A DNA stretch of 6,527 bases, from contig VSPF01000153.1 in NCBI GenBank assembly GCA_009775195.1, forward strand, positions 1 to 6,527, written 5' to 3'. The position numbers and the translations under genes are program-made. This DNA is from Muribaculaceae bacterium. GTDB lineage: Bacteria > Bacteroidota > Bacteroidia > Bacteroidales > Muribaculaceae. The notes under the pieces are model-generated. The model saw only the letters and a list, made by a program, of their open reading frames with translations. It was not told the DNA's origin and did no database searches. This document shows positions 1 through 6,527 of the stretch, one piece after another. Position 1 is the first letter of the stretch; every line of letters starts with the position of its first letter.

Positions 1-2255
1 TAATTAACCGATTCACTGTCGCGGCATTATTAATCATCACCGCAACCAGCCTATCGGCACAACTGAGCCTCAGCGACCGCATGTATATGCGCATGGAGCG
101 TTCGGGCACTGCAAACAGCCGTTCTGCCGAAGACTCGGAAACGACTTTAGTATTTATAAAACTCGCACAAGGAGCCACAAGGTCAGACCTCGAGGCCGAG
201 GGCGTGAATGTGTCAACCGTCCGTGGCGATATAGCACTGGCAGCAGTTGCGACTGCCGACCTCGACCGTGTGGCGTCGCTACCATGTGTCGAACGGCTCG
301 AAGTATCTCGCCGCGTGCGCCACACAATGGATTGCGCACGCGCAGCCTCGGGCGTCGACAAGATGCAACAGGGTTACCAGCTCGACCAACCCTACACCGG
401 TAAAGGCGTTATTGCCGCCGTTGTAGACGAGGGTCTTGATGCCAATCATGCAAACTTCCGCAACGAGGACGGCACATCGAGAATCGCCTTCCTGTCGCAA
501 ATATGGATTGACAGCAAAGCCCAGGGCGGATGGGACGGTATGACCTACGATAGAGATAACATATTCCGCTTCACTACAGACAGCAAGAACACCTTCCATG
601 CCACCCACACACTCGGCATTCTCGGCGGTTCATACAAAGGTAAAATCAACGCGGCTATTGAAAATGACGACAATACCACTGCGACAATCAAGGAAATCGA
701 CAACCCCTACTATGGCGTAGCGACCGGTGCCGACCTTGTTGCCGGTACGACTGTACTGATGGACCAACTGATTGCCGAAAGTATCGACATGATGCTCAAC
801 TACCGTTATTCGACCAAACAACCAATGGTATTGAGCATCTCGCTCGGTTCGAACATAAACAGCCACAGCCCCAAGGCATTGATGAACCAATTCCTCGACC
901 TTGCTGCCAAGGAGACCCTTATCGTCATGTCGGCAGGCAACGAGGGCGACATACCCCTCGCTCTTACAAAAAACCTTACCGAGAACGACAAAGAGGCCAA
1001 AACCTTCATACAGTCGCTCATCACCGAGCCCATGCATACCTCGAGCGGCCAGGTAATCCCGGCCGGCTATCTCTACGGTATGTGTCATATATTCAGTGAC
1101 AAACCGTTCAAACTTACGGCACTCACTTACAACAAGACACGCAACCGTATAGCATACCGCATGGTTCCCGACGAAGATGCCGAACTCGGCACCGGCAAGT
1201 GGTTCGCAAGCTCCGAGGACTACAGGCAAGAATCTACCGACATTATAAGTTCGCAGCTCAATACCGCCTTCTCGGGCTTTGTCGGCATAGGATATGACAT
1301 CGACCAATATTCTCAAGAATATATGGGCCTGGTGTCATACGGCCTCGTCCCCAACAACGACAATTACATATTCGGCTTCCTTGTCGAAGGCGAACCGGGC
1401 CAACGTATCGAGTGCTACAACGAAATCGATTATTCACAACTCAGCAACTTCGACATCGCCGGATGGGACAACGGCAGTTGCGACGGCTCGATATCCGACA
1501 TGGCCTGTGGCGAAAATGTACTCGTAGTGGGTGCATATAACACACGCGACAGCTATGGAAGTCTCGACGGCTATCGCCGCCACTACCAGGGCAAGTTCGA
1601 GCCAGGCAAAATAACGCCGTTCTCCTCTTACGGCACACTTGCAAGCGGCCGCACACTGCCTCACGTCTGCGCCCCGGGGGCTGCAATCATATCGTCGACA
1701 AACTCGTATTACGAAGAAGCTGACGGAGTAGAAAATGTCAATCTTGCCGCACTCACCGCACGTCTCGACGAGAGCGGGCGCCGCAACTACTGGACTCCGG
1801 CAAGCGGCACATCAATGGCTACGCCATACGTCGCCGGCTCGATAGCCTGCTGGCTCGAAGCTGACCCCACCCTTACAATCGACGATGTAAAAGATATCAT
1901 CGCAACTACGGCAATACGCGATGAAGATGTAGTGTCTGGCAATCCCGTGCAATGGGGCGCCGGAAAATTCGATGCTTATGCCGGCCTCAAAGAAGTACTG
2001 CGCCGCACATCAGGCATCAGCAATGTAAGCTCAGACAGCAACTCCCTTATGATAAAGGGCAACGGGCGCATGTTCGAGCTGTTCCTTGCCGGGGCTAACA
2101 ATATCGATGCCAAAGTCTATAATATGGCAGGCAGCTTGTCGTTAACTGCAAATGCGAGCGGAGACACAGCCCATATCGATGCCGCAACCCTAAGCCCGGG
2201 CGTTTATATAGTTAATGTAAACGGTCAGCACAAGGGCAAAATAATAGTGCGTTGA
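1..2255 (+). CDS. Secreted subtilisin-like S8 serine protease with C-terminal sorting-like tail (5' end outside window)
   Basis: Predicted exported endopeptidase of the subtilase family. The frame is open from base 3; codons before the ATG at 81 read INRFTVAALLIITATSLSAQ, the hydrophobic core and SA-Q cleavage site of a signal peptide, so the real start is upstream and 81 is internal. Numbering from that ATG, a probable prodomain spans about 20-85. The catalytic residues are Asp116 (VVDEGLD), His173 (HATH, usually HGTH), oxyanion Asn287 (SAGNEGD) and Ser578 (GTSMATP), all retained, so activity is expected. About 290 residues separate Asn287 from Ser578, including a beta-rich insertion at roughly 295-450, recalling the inserted jelly-roll of CspB-like subtilases. 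Residues 644-724 resemble a type IX secretion (Por) tail, with KVYNMAG and LSPGVYIVNV. The LRR gene follows 32 bp later, probably in the same transcript. Substrate unknown. Confidence 0.93.
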   Translation, partial: INRFTVAALLIITATSLSAQLSLSDRMYMRMERSGTANSRSAEDSETTLVFIKLAQGATRSDLEAEGVNVSTVRGDIALAAVATADLDRVASLPCVERLEVSRRVRHTMDCARAASGVDKMQQGYQLDQPYTGKGVIAAVVDEGLDANHANFRNEDGTSRIAFLSQIWIDSKAQGGWDGMTYDRDNIFRFTTDSKNTFHATHTLGILGGSYKGKINAAIENDDNTTATIKEIDNPYYGVATGADLVAGTTVLMDQLIAESIDMMLNYRYSTKQPMVLSISLGSNINSHSPKALMNQFLDLAAKETLIVMSAGNEGDIPLALTKNLTENDKEAKTFIQSLITEPMHTSSGQVIPAGYLYGMCHIFSDKPFKLTALTYNKTRNRIAYRMVPDEDAELGTGKWFASSEDYRQESTDIISSQLNTAFSGFVGIGYDIDQYSQEYMGLVSYGLVPNNDNYIFGFLVEGEPGQRIECYNEIDYSQLSNFDIAGWDNGSCDGSISDMACGENVLVVGAYNTRDSYGSLDGYRRHYQGKFEPGKITPFSSYGTLASGRTLPHVCAPGAAIISSTNSYYEEADGVENVNLAALTARLDESGRRNYWTPASGTSMATPYVAGSIACWLEADPTLTIDDVKDIIATTAIRDEDVVSGNPVQWGAGKFDAYAGLKEVLRRTSGISNVSSDSNSLMIKGNGRMFELFLAGANNIDAKVYNMAGSLSLTANASGDTAHIDAATLSPGVYIVNVNGQHKGKIIVR

Positions 2256-2287
2256 ATCTAAGTAATTACAAAGCAATATAATAATAT
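2256..2287 (+). other. AT-rich intergenic spacer and translation start region between protease and LRR genes
   Basis: These 32 bp are strongly AT-rich and end in AATATAATAATAT directly before the ATG. There is no purine-rich Shine-Dalgarno sequence, as is common in Bacteroidota, where AT-rich unstructured leaders replace it. I see no hairpin with a T-tract and no good TAnnTTTG box, which favours read-through from the protease gene into the LRR gene. Operon structure is an inference. Confidence 0.45.
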
Positions 2288-5200
2288 ATGAAAAAACTTA
2301 CACTGGCAATTATTGCCATGGTGACGGCCCTATGTTCGTTCGCGGCAGAAGACGAACAGCCCATCATCACCTTTAAAACCAATATTTACGACACCTACGG
2401 GGCAAGCAACAGCTTCACCATACGTCTTGGTTCGAAAGAAAAGGCATGGTTTGACTATGACTGCGGTGCTGGCAAAAACGAAGTTGAAGTCGAACCGGCC
2501 ACCTTCGACACCGAAGCCTCCGCAATCATTGCAACGCCGATAAGCTGCAACGTAAACAAAGACGGCATCGTAAAGATTTATGGCGATGCAAGCCTAATCG
2601 ACTACTTCGATGGCGAAGGCGCATATATTGACTGGATTGAGTTCGGCGACTGCGTAAATCTCGAAATCATCGACCTGCAGCACAACGAACTCAAGCGCCT
2701 CGACCTTTCGAAATACGACAAGCTCTCGGCCATCTACCTCACCGGCAATACATTCACCCCTGAGACCCCGCTTGTCATTGGCGAAAATCATCCTAATCTG
2801 ACCATCCTCGAAATCGATATTATCGATTATATCGACCCGTCATTCGACATCACCACCTACCCCAACCTGGTAAGTTTTGATGCCTACCATAATATGTCGC
2901 TATATCACCTCGACCCGTCGAAATGTCCCTATCTTCAGCGTATTTCTGTAGACTGCTGTCCCCTCACCAGCCTCGATGTAAGCAAGAATCTCAATCTTCG
3001 CGTACTCAATATCGAAGATAGCGGCATTACATCGATTGACTTGACCAACAATACGAAGCTGACACAGTTATACGCCAGCCACAACTCGGGTTCGTTAAAC
3101 ACCACCGCTAAGATAACAAGTATCGACCTGAGCAAGAATACCGAGCTCACCTACCTTACCCTGTCGGGCAACCGCCTTACAGAAATCGACCTGAGCAACA
3201 ATTCCAAGCTCGACAACCTCTACCTGGCCGGCAACCTGCTCACCCATATTGATGTATCTAATCTGACAAATCTTGTCAACTTCGACATCAAAAATAATTA
3301 TTTCACATTCGCCACGCTGCCCGACCCCGACCCGGCATGGTATGACTTCCAATACGAACAACACCCCATCGCGCTCGATAAATCATACGCAGAGGGCACA
3401 GAGCTTAATCTTGCAGACAAGGTAATCCGCCCCGGCACAACCACGACCTGCGAGCTCTACGCATATAGCACTGCCTCGAATACCTCGACCAAACTCGATG
3501 CTACCTATTATGACTATGCCGACGGCAAAGTGACTCTAAAAAAGGCAAGCAGCGACTCGCTCTACCTGTCATTTGCTAACAGTGCCTTTGTAGGCGTACC
3601 ACTCGCCACAAAACGCTTCATGGTAAAGAAAGCCGATGAGTTTGGCAAGCCTTCCGAAATTATAAAATTCGGAACAATTGTCGGCGACGGAACGCAAATA
3701 AACATGAGTGCCGGCCTTCTCGGTGCAAGTGAAACCACACCCAAGAAATTTTATGTAAACCCAGGCGATGGAAATCTTGTCGAAATAACCGTCACCACCG
3801 AGTCACTCGCCGATAAGGCAAATGCCGTATTCACAAAGAAGAGTTCGGGCAATGTACAGATACTCATACCCGAAGGCGAAGTGCTCACTTCGTTTGGTCT
3901 CGACAACCTATATCTGACCACTATCGACCTTCAGAAAGCCACCGAGCTCGAGCATCTGCGCCTTACCGATTCCGAGCTCTATGATATCAACCTGAAATAC
4001 AACCGTGCACTCCGCAGCCTCGTACTTACAGGCAACCACCTCGGCACTCTGACACTCGAAGGCATAAACGGCGTCAGCGCGAAGAACATGCTATCCGATA
4101 TCAATCTTAGCAACAACGAACTCACCACCATCGTTCTCAACGATACTCGCGCAATCAATAATCTTAACCTGAGCCACAACAAGATAGCCGTATTCGATTA
4201 TAAAGAGTTTGAATACATCAAAAACTTTGACATCAGCTACAACGAACTGACATCCATCAACACTGCGTATATGTATTCTGCCGACCGTGTAGTCGTATCG
4301 AACAACAAGCTCAACGACATCATACTCCCCGACCAGAACGGCATGAAATACCTCGACCTGAGCAACAATTACTTCACTTTCGCCAACCTGCCTCAGGCTC
4401 CGGCAGAGACCATCGAATACCACTATGCGCCCCAGGCTCCCATAGTTATGCCAGCCAAGGCTCCCGGTGCAAACCTGTCGGACCAAAATTATGTTGTAGA
4501 CGGTGTGGGCACTAATTACAAATGGCTCACGACCGACAACACCGTCCTTACCGAGGGTGTAGATTACAGGCTCACAAACGGTGCCACGGCCTTCCTCACC
4601 CCTGCTGTAGGCAAAAAGGTATATTGCGAGATGAGCAACCCGGCATTCCCCGAGTTTACCGGTGCAAATGTACTGCGAACCACAGTCATGGAGGCTGCTG
4701 CAATGCCGACCAATCTCATTGCCAGCTTCACAACACCGACCGGTGGCCAAGAGGTTTCTCTATCGCTTACCTCCGACAAAGAAGGCACAGCCGTATATAT
4801 CGACTGGAGCGGCAACGGCAGCTCGGTCGAGCAATACGTACTCGGGACATCCTACCGTCGTTTCTCGGCAAAGACCGTGGGCGGCGCCACTGCAAAAGTA
4901 TATACTTACACTACCGACGAGCATATTACCGTGTTCTCTATAAGTGGTGCAACTATGAGTTCGTTTGACGGTTCGAAACTCGCAGATGCCAGCGCGATAA
5001 TGATTTATAATGCAGGATTGAGCCATGTCACCCTGCCCGAAAACACAGACAAACTCCGAGAACTCAGTCTGACCGGCAACTCATTTACCAACAGCAACGA
5101 GATTGCAAAATACAGCAATCTCGTAGTACTCGATATAGCAGGCAACAAATTCGAGAACTTTGACGCCTCACCATTTGGCAAATTGCAAGAGCTGTATATA

Positions 5201-5896
5201 GGCAAGAATAGCCTTACCGACATCAAATTTGGCAACAACGGTTCTTTATGGCTATGCTATGCCGCAGGCAACCAACTGAGTAGCATAGATTTTGCCGGGG
5301 CACCGAATATCGAGCAACTCGACCTTGGGCACAACCTGTTCGACAAGATAGACCTGTCTCAGCTACGCAGACTCCGTACATTGTCGCTCGTCGCCAACTC
5401 GTTTACCTTCGCCACGCTGCCTGCAGCCCTCGATGCAAACGGCTCCGACATATATGCCGTTTACAACTACGGTGGCCAGAAAGCTCTCGACGTAGAGTGC
5501 ATTGACGGCAAGGTAGACCTTTCAAGCCAGGAGAACGCTGCCGGCAAGACTACCACCTACCGTTGGTTCGTCGGAGTCCCCGAAATTGATGCCGAAGGCA
5601 ACATGAATGGCGAGGAACTCATCGCCGGCGAGGAGTACACCATTGCCGACGGCGTGACCACGTTCCTTATCACATACAACGGTGTGATGTGCGTGATGAC
5701 CAACCCGGCCTTCCCCAACCTCTACCTATATACCAACCTGCTCAACGTGCAGTCTGGCATCGAGGACGTATCGGCCGACGATAATGCAGAGGCAATATAT
5801 TACACCCTCCAGGGCATACGGGTTACCAATCCTCAACCCGGCACAGTATATATTGTCCGCAAAGGCGATAAAGTAAGCAAGGTACTTTATAGATAA
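2288..5896 (+). CDS. Secreted trimodular leucine-rich-repeat protein with Ig-like domains
   Basis: Surface or secreted protein of 1202 residues, probably for binding rather than catalysis. The start at 2288 is supported by a signal peptide (MKKLTLAIIAMVTALCSFAA, then EDEQP). The body repeats one plan three times, at about 26-449, 457-802 and 808-1156. Each copy has a short beta-rich domain with a D/G-rich turn, a block of LRRs of about 21 residues (124-345, 542-702, 900-1045; units like LTEIDLSNNSKLDNLYLAGN), an NxFTFAxLP cap (337-345, 694-702, 1037-1045) and an Ig-like domain; copies two and three share NPAFP near its end. The C-terminus (about 1157-1202, with YYTLQGIRV and VYIVRKGDKVSKVLYR) resembles the tail common on exported Prevotella and Muribaculaceae proteins, possibly a sorting or anchoring signal. 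It lies just after the S8 protease gene and ends at a strong terminator. No enzymatic motif is visible; ligand unknown. Confidence 0.93.
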   Translation: MKKLTLAIIAMVTALCSFAAEDEQPIITFKTNIYDTYGASNSFTIRLGSKEKAWFDYDCGAGKNEVEVEPATFDTEASAIIATPISCNVNKDGIVKIYGDASLIDYFDGEGAYIDWIEFGDCVNLEIIDLQHNELKRLDLSKYDKLSAIYLTGNTFTPETPLVIGENHPNLTILEIDIIDYIDPSFDITTYPNLVSFDAYHNMSLYHLDPSKCPYLQRISVDCCPLTSLDVSKNLNLRVLNIEDSGITSIDLTNNTKLTQLYASHNSGSLNTTAKITSIDLSKNTELTYLTLSGNRLTEIDLSNNSKLDNLYLAGNLLTHIDVSNLTNLVNFDIKNNYFTFATLPDPDPAWYDFQYEQHPIALDKSYAEGTELNLADKVIRPGTTTTCELYAYSTASNTSTKLDATYYDYADGKVTLKKASSDSLYLSFANSAFVGVPLATKRFMVKKADEFGKPSEIIKFGTIVGDGTQINMSAGLLGASETTPKKFYVNPGDGNLVEITVTTESLADKANAVFTKKSSGNVQILIPEGEVLTSFGLDNLYLTTIDLQKATELEHLRLTDSELYDINLKYNRALRSLVLTGNHLGTLTLEGINGVSAKNMLSDINLSNNELTTIVLNDTRAINNLNLSHNKIAVFDYKEFEYIKNFDISYNELTSINTAYMYSADRVVVSNNKLNDIILPDQNGMKYLDLSNNYFTFANLPQAPAETIEYHYAPQAPIVMPAKAPGANLSDQNYVVDGVGTNYKWLTTDNTVLTEGVDYRLTNGATAFLTPAVGKKVYCEMSNPAFPEFTGANVLRTTVMEAAAMPTNLIASFTTPTGGQEVSLSLTSDKEGTAVYIDWSGNGSSVEQYVLGTSYRRFSAKTVGGATAKVYTYTTDEHITVFSISGATMSSFDGSKLADASAIMIYNAGLSHVTLPENTDKLRELSLTGNSFTNSNEIAKYSNLVVLDIAGNKFENFDASPFGKLQELYIGKNSLTDIKFGNNGSLWLCYAAGNQLSSIDFAGAPNIEQLDLGHNLFDKIDLSQLRRLRTLSLVANSFTFATLPAALDANGSDIYAVYNYGGQKALDVECIDGKVDLSSQENAAGKTTTYRWFVGVPEIDAEGNMNGEELIAGEEYTIADGVTTFLITYNGVMCVMTNPAFPNLYLYTNLLNVQSGIEDVSADDNAEAIYYTLQGIRVTNPQPGTVYIVRKGDKVSKVLYR
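2363..3634 (+). repeat. Module 1 of the LRR protein (protein-level repeat)
   Basis: Covers residues 26-449. The N-terminal beta domain contains WFDYDCGAGKNEVEV (54-68). About ten LRR units follow from residue 124 to 345, most with a 21-residue period; the first four are irregular, and the unit at 257-285 carries an extra GSLNTTAK. The block ends in NNYFTFATLP (336-345). The Ig-like part (about 366-449) is the most diverged of the three and lacks NPAFP, having NSAFVG at 431-436 instead. The similarity is in the protein and largely eroded in DNA. Confidence 0.75.
3656..4693 (+). repeat. Module 2 of the LRR protein (protein-level repeat)
   Basis: Covers residues 457-802. The beta domain includes KKFYVNPGDGNLVEITV (486-502), aligning with the D/G turn of the other copies. 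About eight LRR units (542-702) follow a clean 21-residue period, for example MLSDINLSNNELTTIVLNDT and YIKNFDISYNELTSINTAYM, with one longer unit at 574-600. The cap is NNYFTFANLP (693-702). The Ig-like domain has TNYKWL (742-747), GVDYRL (757-762) and SNPAFPEF (783-790), matching module 3 closely. Confidence 0.75.
4709..5755 (+). repeat. Module 3 of the LRR protein (protein-level repeat)
   Basis: Covers residues 808-1156. The beta domain carries VYIDWSGNGSSVEQYVL (836-852), the best-kept version of the D-W-x-G-x-G turn. Seven LRR units (900-1045) have a near-constant 21-residue spacing, for example NLVVLDIAGNKFENFDASPF and KLQELYIGKNSLTDIKFGNN. The cap is ANSFTFATLP (1036-1045). The Ig-like domain has TYRWFV (1090-1095), GEEYTI (1114-1119) and TNPAFPNL (1138-1145). 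The C-terminal tail follows directly. Confidence 0.75.
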
Positions 5897-5915
5897 ACAA
5901 TCAGCCCCATTATAT

Positions 5916-5957
5916 AATCCGCCATACGGAAAATTTCGTCCGTATGGCGGATTTTTT
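5916..5957 (+). terminator. Intrinsic terminator after the LRR gene
   Basis: A perfect 15-bp inverted repeat, AATCCGCCATACGGA (5916-5930) and TCCGTATGGCGGATT (5939-5953), encloses an 8-base loop. It runs into six Ts (5952-5957), the first two of which belong to the stem. It begins 19 bp after the LRR stop codon and ends 13 bp before rlmH, so it should separate the secreted-protein transcript from rlmH. The left side lacks a matching long A-run, so efficient termination in the opposite direction is less likely. Confidence 0.9.
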
Positions 5958-5966
5958 GTAATTTCG
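5934..5966 (+). promoter_or_regulatory. Possible Bacteroidota sigma-ABfr-type promoter for rlmH
   Basis: TAATTTCG at 5959-5966 matches the Bacteroidota -7 consensus TAnnTTTG at all but one defined position. A weak TTTCG (5934-5938), lying in the terminator loop, sits 20 bp upstream and could be the -33 element (consensus TTTG). Transcription would start at or within a few bases of the rlmH ATG. The strong terminator just before the gene makes a local promoter necessary unless read-through is high. The boxes are imperfect, so this is tentative. Confidence 0.45.
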
Positions 5967-5970
5967 CAAT

Positions 5971-6447
5971 ATGAAAATCAGATTAATCTGCATGGGTACG
6001 GTGCGCGACAACGCCATATCCCAGCTCGTAGCGCGATATGCCGGGCGAATACCTCATTATTGGCCATTCGAACTCGTAGAACTTGCCGATGTCAAACTCG
6101 GCCGTGGTGTGGCTGACCCTCACAGGCAGAAAGAAGCCGAAGCGCAACGTTTCCTTGACGAAACAGCCAATGGCGACTTTGTCGTACTATTCGACGAACA
6201 CGGGCGTGAAATGACTTCGCGCCAATTATCAGACTTTATAAACCGCAAGGCAGTAGAGCTGCCACGCAACCTCGTCTTTATCATCGGGGGCCCGTATGGT
6301 TTCGGTACGGCTATGCACAACCGCGCCGATATGAAACTGTCAATGTCGCAAATGACCCTGCCACACGAACTCGCAAGGCTGTTTGCCGTAGAGCAACTCT
6401 ACCGGGCAGGCACAATATCGCGCGGAGAACCGTATCATCACGATTAG
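5971..6447 (+). CDS. rlmH: 23S rRNA (pseudouridine(1915)-N(3))-methyltransferase RlmH
   Basis: Cytoplasmic SPOUT-class (trefoil-knot) methyltransferase of the RlmH/YbeA family. It uses S-adenosylmethionine to methylate N3 of pseudouridine 1915 in helix 69 of 23S rRNA, acting late on assembled 70S ribosomes after RluD makes the pseudouridine. At 158 residues it has full family length (about 155-160). Visible signatures are the N-terminal MKIRLICMGTVRD, LFDEHGRE (73-80), the knot and SAM-loop motif IIGGPYGFG (104-112), LSMSQMTLPHELAR (123-136), EQLYRA (141-146) and the terminal PYHHD (154-158). The ATG at 5971 gives the conserved N-terminus. No Shine-Dalgarno sequence precedes it; only 13 bp separate it from the upstream terminator, so it probably has its own promoter. 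It has no functional link to the two secreted proteins. Confidence 0.97.
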   Translation: MKIRLICMGTVRDNAISQLVARYAGRIPHYWPFELVELADVKLGRGVADPHRQKEAEAQRFLDETANGDFVVLFDEHGREMTSRQLSDFINRKAVELPRNLVFIIGGPYGFGTAMHNRADMKLSMSQMTLPHELARLFAVEQLYRAGTISRGEPYHHD

Positions 6448-6451
6448 CAGC

Positions 6452-6496
6452 TGCAGATTCTAAATCGAAGTGCAAAACTAGACTAGATAATCTGCA
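6452..6496. repeat. Spaced 8-bp inverted repeat downstream of rlmH
   Basis: TGCAGATT (6452-6459) and AATCTGCA (6489-6496) are exact reverse complements separated by 29 bases. The left arm overlaps the palindrome GCAGCTGC (6447-6454), and the spacer contains CTAGACTAG (6478-6486). No T-tract follows, so this is not a convincing terminator. It could be a weak hairpin in the rlmH 3' end, a protein-binding site or chance. The remaining bases up to 6527 show no gene start I can support. Confidence 0.3.
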
Positions 6497-6527
6497 ACAT
6501 CTCTTAGCAAGGAGAGAGGGATTGCCC

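Noticed and set aside
630..1316. 228-codon open frame on the - strand inside the protease gene
   Set aside because: It overlaps the well-supported subtilase domain, resembles no family I know, and has no promoter or start region of its own.
2256..2287. Separate promoter for the LRR gene
   Set aside because: No acceptable TAnnTTTG box with an upstream TTTG was found in the 32-bp spacer. Co-transcription is simpler, although a promoter inside the protease gene cannot be excluded.
4091..4750. 219-codon open frame on the - strand inside the LRR gene
   Set aside because: It lies opposite the LRR repeats. Its periodic peptide (FVVADVKVFD, LVVAQVKIID) mirrors repeated LRR codons, so it is a shadow of the real gene, which has the signal peptide and domain structure.
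4522..4968. 148-codon + strand frame inside the LRR gene
   Set aside because: It overlaps module 2 and 3 coding sequence in another frame, and its basic, low-complexity composition is typical of a frame-shifted shadow.
6473..6480. TAGTTTTG on the - strand, an exact TAnnTTTG match
   Set aside because: It would drive transcription into rlmH antisense. The nearest upstream TTG is only 14 bp away instead of about 20, and no - strand gene follows.
6452..6505. Possible rlmH terminator
   Set aside because: The 8-bp stem has a 29-base loop and no T-tract follows, so it lacks the features of an intrinsic terminator.

Overview
The window looks like chromosomal DNA of a Bacteroidales bacterium, most like a Muribaculaceae or Prevotella relative. 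The reasons are C-terminal tails typical of Bacteroidota secreted proteins on both large genes, AT-rich start regions without Shine-Dalgarno sequences, a promoter-like TAnnTTTG box, and roughly even GC content. The genus is an inference; no rRNA or other marker is present.

Layout, all three genes on the + strand. (1) Positions 1-2255 hold a secreted subtilisin-like (S8) serine protease. Its reading frame is open to the left edge of the window, and the bases before the first ATG (position 81) encode a signal peptide, so the true start lies upstream of the window. (2) After a 32-bp AT-rich gap with no terminator comes a 1202-residue secreted leucine-rich-repeat protein (2288-5896). It is built from three copies of one composite module: a short beta-rich domain, a block of about 21-residue LRRs, a NxFTFAxLP cap and an Ig-like domain. 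A C-terminal tail follows. (3) A strong intrinsic terminator (5916-5957) closes this pair. Almost at once rlmH begins (5971-6447), a housekeeping 23S rRNA methyltransferase, probably from its own promoter set against the terminator and giving a very short or absent 5' leader. The last 80 bp hold no gene; they contain a spaced inverted repeat of unknown role.

The protease and LRR protein are likely co-transcribed and co-exported to the cell surface or medium. Whether the protease processes the LRR protein, or both act on a shared host, dietary or microbial target, cannot be read from the sequence. rlmH is functionally unrelated. The most unusual item is the triplicated module of the LRR protein. 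I see no mobile element, CRISPR array, tRNA or rRNA, and no clear evidence of a wholly new system.
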